A stretch of DNA of 28,364 bases, taken from assembly GCA_036897095.1 (NCBI GenBank), contig JAYMSP010001841.1:1-28364 (forward strand), written 5' to 3'. The DNA is from Plantago elongata. Lineage: Eukaryota > Streptophyta > Magnoliopsida > Lamiales > Plantaginaceae. Positions 1 to 11,146 of the stretch are shown in pieces. Under the pieces are notes generated by a model. The model was not told the DNA's origin. It worked only from the letters and a program-made list of their open reading frames with translations, and did no database searches. The stretch's first letter is position 1. Each line of letters opens with the position of its first letter. Both the position numbers and the translations under genes were made by a program.

Positions 1-2246
1 CTGATCAGCGTGTTGTGTTGGTTTGCTGTACTGTTGCATTCATACGCATATATTCATGCGTGCTTGATTATCCTCACTGAGTCCATGTGTCTGACACTCT
101 CCCTGTTTCAATAATCCTACTTTCCCAGATTTTGAGCACGAAGAGAGGACTGGGTAGCTAGGCATACCGACAGGCTCTGGCTTGTTCCGCTGCTGACTTT
201 GTAGTTGTGTGTTTTGACTTTCGAATTATAAATTATAGTTGGGCTTGTAATAACTATTACTCTGAAATATTTAATATATCTTTGTATTTGGATGTTCGGC
301 ACAATCCTTGACGTCCGGACCAGACCGGGGCCGTACACAGACTGCTTGCGGATTCTCGGTCGTTGAATTGAGGCATAACATGCTCTCAAGCGGAGGCGAT
401 GGATGTGGCGGCATGAGACGGTTGGGTGGCGTAGATCATTGGCAGAGACGATTTGGTCCATTTGGAGATATGTTCGGTGGCGTAGACCAGTGTTTCTGCG
501 TGGATCGGTGGCGGCAAGAAGAGATTGAGGATTGGTGGCGCACAATGGTGGCGGGGAGGCAATTGGGGATCGTTGTTTGGTCATCGATCGTTATTATGCG
601 TGAATCTTGTCGAAGTCGATGGAAGAAATAGGAAATTGGATTTATTTTTCTGATTCATTCGTTATATAGGGACCGGTTTGGTTCGGTTTTATATAAAAAT
701 CGTGTATCTAGTTCATTTCACTGGTTTTTAACATTAAAATTGATTTTTTCTAATATATAGAAAAATCTTCTCTTTTACTATACTTACTCTTAAACTAATC
801 GTTTTAATAAGGAATAAATAAGTTTAACTTTTCCGTTAAACAACAAATGAATAAGTATGAGAAGGAAACTTATTTCAGAAAAATCATACTAAAACTAAGT
901 TCTAAGTTTTTTTAGAATTTTTAGGAATCATGCATTATTGTATATTAATTGTACGACGTTATGTGTAAATTGTAAACTTTTGTGTATTTGTAAATTGTGT
1001 ATTGTTGTGTATTAATTGTGCAGCTGAATCATTTTGTATAGGACTCTCACGACTTTTCTAACTCTCCGAAAGTTTCTTAAAAATCAATTTTACATTTAAT
1101 CGATCCAAGTACATTCTTTTTTTTTTCTTTCTATATTTTGTATTGATGTCGTAACAACCTATTTTGACAGTTATATAACTATAAGAGCAGCTCCAAATTA
1201 TATTGAAATAGTTAATAATAACTTGATTGAGCTCAAAGCTATATATTGGGTGTTATGTTTCATTATTGAACTTTATTTTATTCAATTAAATTTCAAACTA
1301 CACTTTATGTTATTTTATCTTCCAAAAGATGGGCAATTCATTTTGGCATGATTGATTAGGTGGTAGTATGTTTGGAGTATAGCTATATGAATATGAGTAA
1401 TTGAAGGGCTGCAACTTAATTATTTGACATGAAATTATAATTAGCATATTAAACATGTCAACGATATGCATCAATCCAACTCCCCTGCGAACATCTTCTC
1501 TTATATCTTATATAATTATCAAATTTGAATCCAATCGGACCGAGGTTCATTCAAAAATAATGAAAATTCAGACAAATTAGAGTCACCTCAATTGGGATAT
1601 GTTGTCGATAAATTTGAATTTATTAAATTTCCTTGTTGCATGTTTGGTGCGATGCACATAATCCCTCCCATCATTTAAGAACTTTCTAAGATATTACTTT
1701 CTATTTAATTAAAGAATAATAGTTATATATTAATTTGTATGGAATATTATGTTAATAAAGTAGTAAGTGATTGATGAAGTATATCAGAGAGAAAAAAAAG
1801 TTATGATAAAGTAGGAAAGAAAAATAATAAAAAATTAAGGGTGAAATAATTTTTTTTTTAAAGTTGGAGTAGGAAGTTAATAATGTTACTTGAAATAAAA
1901 AAAGATAGGAAGTTTTTATTGGACCAGAGGAGTATTATTTTTTACAACCGGATCAACTTCTATATGAATCCAAAATCTATTAAAATTCATCTAAAAATCA
2001 AGTTAAATATCTGTTTTGTTTGTTTATCATAATTAATTTAAGAAGTGATACATGTAAATTTTTAATGTGAAAAAGTGTTCTTTAGGAGTAAAAAATGTAT
2101 TTACATAATAAAAAGTTGGCATTTTTATAATAAAAAACCACATGAAGATGTAAAGTTTACTGAAAAGTTAGTGGTAAACGGGTTGCTAGATAGGTTGCTT
2201 AATTCTATTAAGAGTTCATGATATATACAGCAGACCTTATAGCCGG
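1..2246. other. Intergenic region left of the FRO pair
   Basis: I see no convincing gene here. Positions 1 to about 330 are mixed-composition DNA. Positions about 300-640 are richer in G and C and carry several GGTGGCG motifs (near 425, 477, 507, 534 and 547). Open frames exist there on both strands, but they overlap each other and resemble no protein family I know. From about 640 to 2246 the sequence is strongly AT-rich, with a MITE-like element at 1659-1934 listed separately. The right part holds the 3' flank of the first ferric reductase gene, which ends at 2247. Confidence 0.6.
1659..1934. mobile_element. Stowaway-like MITE (Tc1/Mariner type), degenerate
   Basis: The left end reads TA then ATCCCTCCCATCATTTAAGA. 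The reverse complement of the right end reads TA then CTCCTCTGGTCCAATAAAAA. The two ends continue with a shared ACTT(T/C)CTA block, giving imperfect terminal inverted repeats of about 30 bp. Each end is bounded by TA, the target site of Stowaway elements, whose termini classically begin CTCCCTCC. The interior is AT-rich, has no ORF, and contains the runs of GTAGTAAGTG and AAAGTAGGAAAG type common in such elements. Length is about 275 bp, within the normal MITE range. The identification rests on the ends only and the element is clearly old. Confidence 0.55.
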
Positions 2247-5200
2247 CTAAAGATCAAAACTATGGCTGTTGAAATGAAATATAGCACGATAATCTCTCCG
2301 GCCAAGATTTTGTGTCCTGCACTCTCTAGCAACGCTGGTCTGAAGAGACGATGGTCCACAAACGATAACACCTATATCGACACTTCCCCAACGACTTGCC
2401 ATGGACTCAAAAATCCCTGTTAACAAAAGGATGAAGTCAGACGAAAAAACCATGGTCACAATGTCAATGCAAAGAAAATGTTTTATGCACCTTCGAAATT
2501 AGGTCTCTGGCCATACATGACTGTGTTTGTATATTGTTCACTGGCATATATCTTGGGTTCATACTCTCTCACAGTTCCATTTTCGTCGATGTTCTCAGAT
2601 ACTTGAAGGGAAGTTTTTCGATCCCAACAATGCCATAAACCAATTACAAGGCCTCCGAAAATGAGAACACTCACCAACATGCATAGAAACAACAAAAGCC
2701 CCTTATACCACAAGTACGATGGGTTAACATAAGGATTTATGTAGAAAATGTCTAGCAGAGCCACAGTAACTACAAGGCCAACTGTGGATACTATCACATA
2801 TATCCCTGACCACACTATATTCCCAGTTCCTGCCAAAACGGATATCCTTTGTGTTGTGGGCAAAGGACAAGTAAACGAGCTAAAATGTGCTGTTGATTTT
2901 GCCTCTTCCTGCAGTTAGACAGGTAGCTAATCAAGTTTACACGGTTTGAAGACGTAAGAGGACTCAAATTAGAGCCAAATTGCACATAAACTCGTTTGTA
3001 GACGCTCTGAATGCCTTTTCATGCCTATTTCAAAACGTGAGGAATTTATGCATTTTGATGGATACACAATGAGTTATGATGCAATCAACTGACTGGTCAT
3101 AGAGTGTTTCCTTACCAGTTGGGGTTCTGATTCGCGGGTAACATAAGCTTGGATCTCAAGATTAAACGTATTGGAGAAAGATGGATCCATATCGACAATT
3201 TTAAGAAGTGGAAGCTCATCTGATGTTTTGACTGCCCATACTAGAAGCACGTTCCTTGGCAAACAAACCATGCCTTTTTTGATACGTTGCAGAATGTCGC
3301 TCAAGATGGCCAGGAAAGGCGATATTCCTATGCCACCCGCAACTAAGATCAGGTTTTCGTACCTAAGTGAAACAGGATACACCAATGAATTTCATAAATA
3401 ACTGTAAGAGCATATTATAACTGCATTATATATGGATAAGAATGTATGATGATCATAATATATTAAAAAAATACAGTAATATATTTAGAAAACATACTCC
3501 AAGTAGTATGGCGATCGATGACCATACGGCCCCTCCACGGAGGCTGTAAGTTCATTAGAGGCGCTTGAGATTCGTCTCTCCAGTTTCTTAGTCCAATCTC
3601 CAAGCCCCTTGATAAGAATTGCAATGTGATGCTTACCATCTAGAGGACTAGATGAGACGCTAAATGGATGCCACTGAACCCAAGATAATTCGCGGATTTG
3701 GAGAAATATCCAGCCAAGGGAATTATACTGAAGATCTGAAAATAGCAGAAAGGAGCTTAGCAATCATATAACTTCAGAAAGTATATCCAAAGAGCTAATC
3801 CTTACTTGCTGGCTTTGAAAGAACTAGTTCCATGGCTCCACATGGGAAGGTTCTAGCAGAAACTATGTTAACTGTCCTTCGCGATTGACAGAATCTAAGA
3901 AAACGATCTAGCATGAAGAGGAATATTCCTCCGGAAACAAAAGTGAAAACAAAATCACCAACATGCATGGCCAAGGAGACGACGAACACAACATATAATT
4001 GGTGAGTGTAGAAAAACAACTCAAAGTTGAGCCTCCTCACTCCAGGAAGTGATGTAACCCAAATCAGTAGACCGGATAGGAGGCTGATCACTCCTGGAAA
4101 ATGAGCAAATCCGATGTTTTTCCACTCCAACTACACAAAATGACAGAAAGGTATTTGAGCATTTTCATTACTTAGCTGATATTATTGAAAATCTGCCAGA
4201 ACTTAGAGAAAGCAGATGAAATCGACCTAATAATTTATTTTGCATTGTATGTGAATTGAAAATGCTAAACGATAAACGTGTCTGCAGATGCTTGTTTATA
4301 ATACTGAGACTCACTTGGCTAAGGAGTTGCCCTTCCATTGTCCATCCGATCAGGTATAAAAGGCCATGGATAGTAAAAATGCCCATTGTGAAATGTCCCA
4401 GCCAAACGTGATACTTGGTTGCATGCTCGAATGGAATGTCTATAAGCTGTAGAAGAACCGATCCCCTTGCAATTGGCAGAAACAAAAAGGCCAGGCAATA
4501 GATTCCGATATTCCCCAAGTGAAGTCCTGTCTGCTCCAGCATTTCAGCACTGAAATAATATTGTGTTACTTAGCCGAATTGCCCAACAACTAATGAAAAA
4601 CAAATTGAAGCTGGGTAACATGATGAAGGTTGATACCAGGACATATCGTTGGTGATTTTCGCAGTTTGAATACAAATTGCCCAGATGATATATGCAACAA
4701 AAAGGACGATGCCAATCATCTCTGCAGCTGATACCACTCCAAAAGGTCCATCCACAAGAACTGGAAATGTCCACAGGCGAATGCGCGGTTGTCTTGAACT
4801 CTTACTATTTCTGAAATTTAGCATGCAAAACATATGTTTTAACTTCTATGCCACCGAAATAACAAAGTAGCAATAAAAATATAAGTTTCTGATCAGTTAA
4901 TAATATACCCATGAAACCCCTCTTCTCCACAGAGAACAAGATATGCTATTCCAAGAAACGCAATCAGCAAGATAGGTGCACCGAATAGCAGAAACAAACT
5001 TCCTGCAGCAAGAAAATTACTATGATAAAAACAACAGAAGTCAAATGAGTAACTGAATTTGGAGTTTACTTGTCAGTTAACCTTTGGTTCCAAACAGAGT
5101 TGCTCCAGTAGCTTGACGCCACTTGAGATAGATAGTAGTTCCTAATGGAGATGGAAACACGAAGATAAGAGCAACCCATGCAATAAAAACCAGCCATATT

Positions 5201-5292
5201 ACTCCCCTGAGAATCCATTTTGCTGAAGAAAGCAAAACATGTCTTTTCCTGGAAAAACTTTCTTTTAGCAGAAGTGGTTCTTGGCCTGACAT
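2247..5292 (-). CDS. Ferric reduction oxidase (FRO family), downstream tandem copy
   Basis: The product is a membrane ferric-chelate reductase that passes electrons from NADPH through FAD and two haems to Fe(III) chelates outside the cytosol. Exons, in gene order, are 5292-5082, 5002-4909, 4810-4637, 4549-4315, 4130-3806, 3735-3498, 3362-3116, 2908-2491 and 2416-2247. They total 2112 nt, or 703 residues plus stop, about the usual FRO length. Candidate haem ligands are His207 and His221 in one helix, and His281 and His294 in another. The FAD-binding motif HPFSVSS is at 369-375. The NADPH motif GGIGISPF is at 435-442, and the C-terminal VCGP at 666-669. Hydrophobic segments follow the residue 25-60 and 72-95 regions and flank the haem core and the 530-600 region. 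All nine exons keep the phases of the neighbouring copy. Exon 3 is 24 nt shorter than in that copy, and its donor is the least certain junction. Which FRO isoform it matches cannot be told from sequence alone. Confidence 0.92.
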
Positions 5293-6083
5293 GTCATTCG
5301 ATGTAGTCCTAAAGCAAGAAAAAATTAATCAACAAGCTGTGAAAAGGGCTCGTTGTCTTAAACTTCCAAGTCTAGTTAAAAAGCAAGAAAGTTGATTGAA
5401 GATATCCTTGTGTTTTAGCAAAAGTCCAATGAATAAACATGGATCATTAACATCCACAAAATATAAAAGTATTAGACATTTGATGAAAACAAAAATCTGG
5501 CTAGCCACACAAATCTTGGACAACTCACACTCTTTCCCATGTTTTCTTTCCTACAACGAACATTCTTGCACGAAACAATGAACATTATTGATCATGTGAA
5601 AAGGAGGGGCCAAGTGCTTAACCGCACAAGTCCAATTTGCTGGTTTATGAAATAACACAAACCATTTGCTGTATTGTTACAGTTCATATATGAGACTGAA
5701 CACCTCTATGCAAACTACTTAGTTCAGCATTATTCTTATTGCAAATTATTTAGTGTGTTTAAATTTGTTGGACATAAAGCATAACAAGGCCATTACAACT
5801 CTGTTAAACTTTTAACAGATACAGCATGTCTTTATACATATATATATCATGGCTGATGGCTGGAATAAAATTAGATACACCATTGCACTACTAAATAAAT
5901 AAAACTTCATTAATTATATACGCATTATATGGAATTATAGAAACTAAGAGCCATCTGGACTTACATGTTTACCAATTATATACTGTATATAATTTACTGC
6001 ATCAGCACAGATATAGGCTTCATCTATATAGCTCATCTCATATTTTGAGCTAATAGCAGTTCATGCTATATATAGCAGATGCA
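5293..6083. other. Spacer between the two FRO genes
   Basis: This spacer of about 790 bp separates the start codon of the downstream FRO copy from the stop codon of the upstream copy. It must hold the 3' UTR of the upstream copy and the promoter and 5' UTR of the downstream one. I see no convincing ORF and no clear repeat. Short frames near 5329-5581 are AT-rich and unlike any family. An E-box-type CAAGTG lies near 5609 and TATA-like runs near 5840. Neither is strong enough to call as a regulatory site. Confidence 0.5.
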
Positions 6084-9000
6084 CTAGAGATCAAAACTAT
6101 GGCTGTTAAAGTGAAATATCGCCTCATTGCTTCTTCGGCTGAGATTTTGTGTCCTGCATTCTTTAGCAACGCTTGTCTGAAGAGTTGGAGGTCCACAAAC
6201 TATAACACCGATATCAGCATTTCCCAATCGACCTGACATGGACTCGAAAATTCCTGCAAAAGGTAAGAATTTAGTCAAGACAGGTGAATAAATATGTAAA
6301 AAAAATAAAAATAAGACAGGTCAAAATTCTTGGCCACAAGGCATATATCCGAAGGCTGGAAATCTCTATGATTATTGTACCTTTGAAGTTCGGTCTTTTA
6401 CCATACAGAACAGTGTTTATGTATTGTTCAAAGCCAGAACGTTTATGCAGCTTCGGCTCATACTCTTGGATAGTCTCATTCGCATCAATGACCTCATATT
6501 CCTGTAGAGACGTTTTTCTCTCCCAGAGATGCCATAACCCAATTACAAGGCCTCCGAAAAGGAAAACGCTCACTACCATGCTCATGATGAACAAAAGACC
6601 CTTGTACCATAAGTAAGACACCTTGTAAGGATATACATAGTAGATGTCCAACAAAGCAACTGTAACTGCCAAGCCGATTGTGGGCACAATGATATATAAC
6701 CCTGACCATATTATGTTTCCAGTCCCAACCAAAACAGAGATTCCTAGTCTCTTTGAAGCTGGGAAAATAGTTGGCTTGAAAGGCATTATTGCTTTGCCTT
6801 CTTCCTACAGGAAATCAAAACTCAAGTTAATTGGAGTGTGATGTAAATTTTTTATGAACCAAGAGAGTTATATCCTTACCAGTGGAGGTTCTGATTCGCG
6901 AGTGACATAAGTTTGAATTTCAAGGTTTATTCTATTTGAGAAATTTGGACAGATAGACTCCATGTCGACAGTCTGAAGAAGTGGTATCTCATCTGATGTT
7001 TTGACGGCCCATACTATCAGTAGATTTCTTGGTAAACAAGGCTTTCCATCATTGATTCGGTGGAGAACATCGCTTAGAATGGCCAGGAAAGGTGATATTC
7101 CTATGCCTCCTGCAACTAATATAAGGTTTTCATACCTGCATGAAAGATGAAAAGAATCAATTTAGGTACTTTGAATAATGTAAAGCCTATGAATTTGACA
7201 TGTTCACAGAGAAAATAGAGCACATACGACAAGTGATATGCTGATTCATGACCATAAGGCCCTTCTACAGAAGCTGTTATTTTGGATTCTGAGATACTTG
7301 AGATTCGTTTCTCCAGTTTTCCGGTCCAATCTCCAAGAACCTTAATCAGAATAGCAAGATGATTCTTTCCATCCAGAGGACTAGAGGACACGCTGAATGG
7401 ATGCCACTGAAGCCAAGATAATTCGCGAATTTGGAGAAAAATCCATCCAAGTGCATTATAATGAAGATCTGCAATTTCAGAAGTTGAAATGGTTAGATAA
7501 TGTTGCGAAATAAGCATATATTAATCCTGAACAATATGCAAGGAGCTCGATTTACTTGCTGGTTTTGAAAGGACTAGTTCCACAGTTCCACAGGGGAAGG
7601 TTCTTGCTGAAACTACATCAACTGTCTTTCGAGACTGCCAGAATCTAAGGAAGCGATCTAGCATAAATAGAAATATTGGCCCAGCAGCAAAGCAGAAAAT
7701 GAAGTCCCCAACGTGCAAAGCCAGGAAGACAACGAAAACTATGAATAGTTGGTGCGTATAGAAAAACAACTGAAAGTTTTTCCTCCGAACTCCAGGAAGT
7801 GATGTAACCCACATCAGTAGACCGGCTAGTAGGCTGATCACTCCTGGCAAATTTGCAATTCCAACATTTTTCCACTCTGTCAGCTACACAGAACAAGCGA
7901 ACATTTCAGCATATTCATCAACTTTTTACTTGATGCTAAGGTTCTAAAGCTGTTACGGACATCCTCTTCATTCTAATGACGGTCACATTAACCGTATATA
8001 TTTTCATTGTACCATCAATTTACTGTTTAAAATTGTCATACTGCAAGGCTCTATAGATATATGGTAACGAAGACTCACCCCTTCAATGAGAGTTCCATTC
8101 ATTGTCCATGCAACAACATAAAGAAACCCGTGGAGAGTAAAAATCGTCATAGTAAGATGTCCCAACCAAACATGATATCTTGTGGCATGTTCAAATGGAA
8201 TATCTATAAGCCGTAGAAGAACTGAACCCCTTGAGACTGGCAGAAACAAAAAGGCCAAGCAAAACAGTCCAATCAACCCTAAGCGCAGTCCTGTGAGTTG
8301 CAGCCATAAAACACTGAAAGAATTCTAAGTTACAATCGGGAATTGCTAAAGAACTGTGTCTACACTAAATTAGATGATAAAAGGATATTCACAGTGAATA
8401 TTTCATTCCAAATAAAATCGTTTCTGCTATTGAATTATACTACCATTTCCCTGCAAAATATTTATACCTATTCCTAAATGGAGGCAGATTCCAAAAGGCT
8501 GCAACTTCAGCATTCCTCAGAGTCTCAGCACCAAATGCCCAGATAATATACACCGCAAAAAGCACAATCACAATAATTTCGGCAGCCGAAACAACCCCGA
8601 ATGGACCTTCCACAAGAACCGGGAATGTCCACAAACGAAAGCGTGCATATCTTGAAGCCTTGCCCCTAAATTTCATAACCAAGAAACATATATTATAATC
8701 TCAAGCAGAGCTAACATGGCATTATCTCCTTAAATATAACTTCTTCCAATTATTCACATACCGATGAAGTTCCTCTTCATCACAGAGTGCAAGATAAGCT
8801 ACTCCGAGAAACGCAATAAGCAGAATAGGCGCACTAAACAGCAGAAATGTGCTTCCTGCAATAACATGCCAGCAAAATTGAATACTACTAATCTACTACT
8901 ATAGACAAGAAAACCACATGAACCAAAGAATAATGACCTGCTCTCCAGTATACAGTGTTCTGCGTAGCGTCACGCCACTTCTGATAAAGATCATTTCCGA

Positions 9001-9178
9001 AAGAACACGGATAAACAAATATAGCAGTAATCCATATAATGAAAATCACCCACATTACCACCTTGAGAATCCATTTAGTTGATGAGACCAAAAGAGATTG
9101 TTTTTTCTTGGTATAATTATAGTTAGTGAAATCCTCTTTGTTTAGCAGAAGAGGCTCCTTCTTAGAGTGATCTTCCAT
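6084..9178 (-). CDS. Ferric reduction oxidase (FRO family), upstream tandem copy
   Basis: This is a second full-length ferric-chelate reductase of the NADPH-FAD-haem type. Exons, in gene order, are 9178-8938, 8855-8762, 8665-8468, 8313-8079, 7883-7556, 7468-7228, 7135-6880, 6804-6381 and 6253-6084. They total 2187 nt, or 728 residues plus stop. Every junction has GT and AG and the phases add up without a break. Candidate haem ligands are His225, His239, His300 and His313, spaced as in the FRE/NOX haem core. HPFSVSS for FAD is at 388-394, GGIGISPF for NADPH at 455-462, and VCGPP near the C-terminus at 691-695. The N-terminus has a short charged stretch with EPLLL, followed by a first membrane segment near 37-57. 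The start ATG at 9178 is the only in-frame ATG before that segment. The last exon is 170 nt in both copies and both proteins end in HSFDL, showing recent common descent. Membrane (plasma membrane or tonoplast) cannot be decided here. Confidence 0.94.
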
Positions 9179-9282
9179 TATGTCTAATCAGCAAAGAAGC
9201 TCGCCAGTTGCTTCTATTCAATGGCCTCTTTCTTGACCCACTTGTATGACCGTTTATACAAACTTAATGAATAAAGCACTCA

Positions 9283-9290
9283 TTATATAC
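9283..9290 (-). promoter_or_regulatory. Candidate TATA box of the upstream FRO copy
   Basis: On the minus strand this reads TATATAAT, about 105 bases before the start codon at 9178. That is a sensible distance for a TATA element plus a short 5' UTR. The flanking DNA is AT-rich, so such a match can arise by chance; there is no transcription start evidence. Confidence 0.35.
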
Positions 9291-9540
9291 ACAGAAGACA
9301 GAAGTTGAGAAGAAGAAAAAATCTATTACAATCACATCCATCAGGAATTAAATTCAAGAAGATAACTCACAAGAAACTTGGAATATTTTTGAAAAAGCAA
9401 AGCCACATATTATATGTGGACCACTTAATAAGCTCTTTTCATATGTAATAATGATACAAAATAGAGTTACAGAAAATGAGTCTTTACCTTTTCACTGATA
9501 TTTCTCCATCAATATGCCTGAAAGCTTAACTGATCAATAC

Positions 9541-9660
9541 ATTCTTCACAAGGAAAGGATGACCACTAGCATGAAGTAGCAATATTTTAACCAAAAAACA
9601 ATTCTTCACAAGGAAAGGATGACCACTAGCATAAAGTAGCAATATTTTAACCAAAAAACA
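9541..9660. repeat. 60-bp tandem duplication upstream of the FRO pair
   Basis: Positions 9541-9600 and 9601-9660 are two head-to-tail copies of a 60-base unit beginning ATTCTTCACAAGGAAAGGAT. They differ at one position only (ATGAAGTAG in the first, ATAAAGTAG in the second). The near-identity shows a recent event. The array lies about 360-480 bases upstream of the start codon of the upstream FRO copy, so it may sit in that gene's promoter. An assembly or replication slippage artefact is also possible. Confidence 0.97.
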
Positions 9661-11146
9661 AAAAATTACAATAGTAGTATCAAGTAGCATGATTCACTTG
9701 ACTTCTCAACGTACAAAATGATATAGCCACCCACGCATGTTGACCATTGGGGATTAAAGAAGTGTACACAAAGAAACACAATTTAGTTGTGTTAGATTTG
9801 TTTAGTAAACTATAACGATCCGACCACTAATTAAATCAAGATATGACCCTTTTAATGTAGTTGTATCGTAGTATTCTTTAGAAGAAAGATACACTTGTTG
9901 ATATGAGTATCGTTCAATCCTTTTAATTTCTCTCTGAAAACTCTGGGACATTACATTACCACTAATTATTAGTTCTGTAAAATTCTTTTTTCCTTGGCGT
10001 TGATAAGGAATGCAACATTTAACCAGAAAAAAATAGACCCATAAATGACTTTGTATGAGGCTGAACTAATTCCTAGCCTTCATCAGAAAAATCCCAGCGA
10101 ATTTATTTCTATTACTGGTCCAATTCTTTATCTGAACTCTGAAGACAGAAAGGATGTTAATGTCGTAAATTCAAGTGTATTAGGGACATAGAAAATGAGT
10201 GGAAACCATATTTTATGAAAATGAAGTTCAAAATTTCTAGGACCTTTTCTTTGTGTGTACCTAATAAATTGCTTCCTGTCCTGCCTAGTGGATCAGATGG
10301 AGACAATCAAATGGCAGACATTCACATGAAAGAATAAAATTAATGTACTATGAAATTATCAATCACATTATTAATGGCTTGCTCTGTAAAACTCAAGGCT
10401 TCATACCTTGAAACCAACATTTTCTCAATTAACTTGGCATTATTCTTTAAGCAATGGAATTTGGAATCTTGAACTGCTAGTAGTACCTAAACCTATTAAT
10501 TGTGAAACAATATCTCTCCACTAGACAAACACCAATGGCGATGTTTTTATCATTATCCACTATTCCACAAAACCAATTTCATTTTTTTTTTTTGAAGATA
10601 CACTAGACCAGTTTCTTAAAAGTCACTATCATGTTCACATTTTTTGGCACATATCGTCGTGTTGGTAGTTTGTTCATAATGTTGGAAGCAAATATCAGCT
10701 CACAAAAGAGCCTGAAGAGAAGTTGTAATACGTGTCAACAACTGATTCGGTACCCTTTCGAGGATTAAAAAGATGAACTGCAGTTTGGAAACTCGTATAG
10801 TACCTTCTAGAAGGGAGAGGGGATGAGCTATGTAAGTTAAACTTTTTCAGTTCCATTACTTTCAGTCTTCGCCGGGCAATTGATGCATATCACTTGGCAG
10901 AGTCTTGAACTCTAGTTAAGTCACACAGTTAAGTACGTTGTAGTAACAAATATTTACATGTGAGTTGGAAATAGCTGCAGCCTGCATGGGTGGCATAGGT
11001 AAGCCGGACAGGCTCACATTGCAGGCAGCGAATGCAGGTTACCCAATCATCCACAAAAAGAAACAAAAAGATTTAAAAAGAAAAAACAAGGGCAAGCAGC
11101 CAACACATGAGCCTCAAATGGTTGAGCTACTGCTCGGAACCATAAA
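9661..11146. other. Intergenic region between FRO pair and glycosylase gene
   Basis: I see no gene in this stretch. It is AT-rich, with a poly-T run near 10581. It should contain distal promoter sequence of the FRO pair on the left and the 3' UTR of the glycosylase on the right (stop at 11147). An open frame at 10965-11177 on the plus strand starts with a non-ATG codon and overlaps the glycosylase 3' end, so I treat it as chance. Confidence 0.5.

Noticed and set aside
117..631. Open frames of 155 and 107 codons on opposite strands
   Set aside because: They overlap antiparallel, resemble no family, and sit in a block with repeated GGTGGCG motifs that keeps stops rare. Chance frames explain them.
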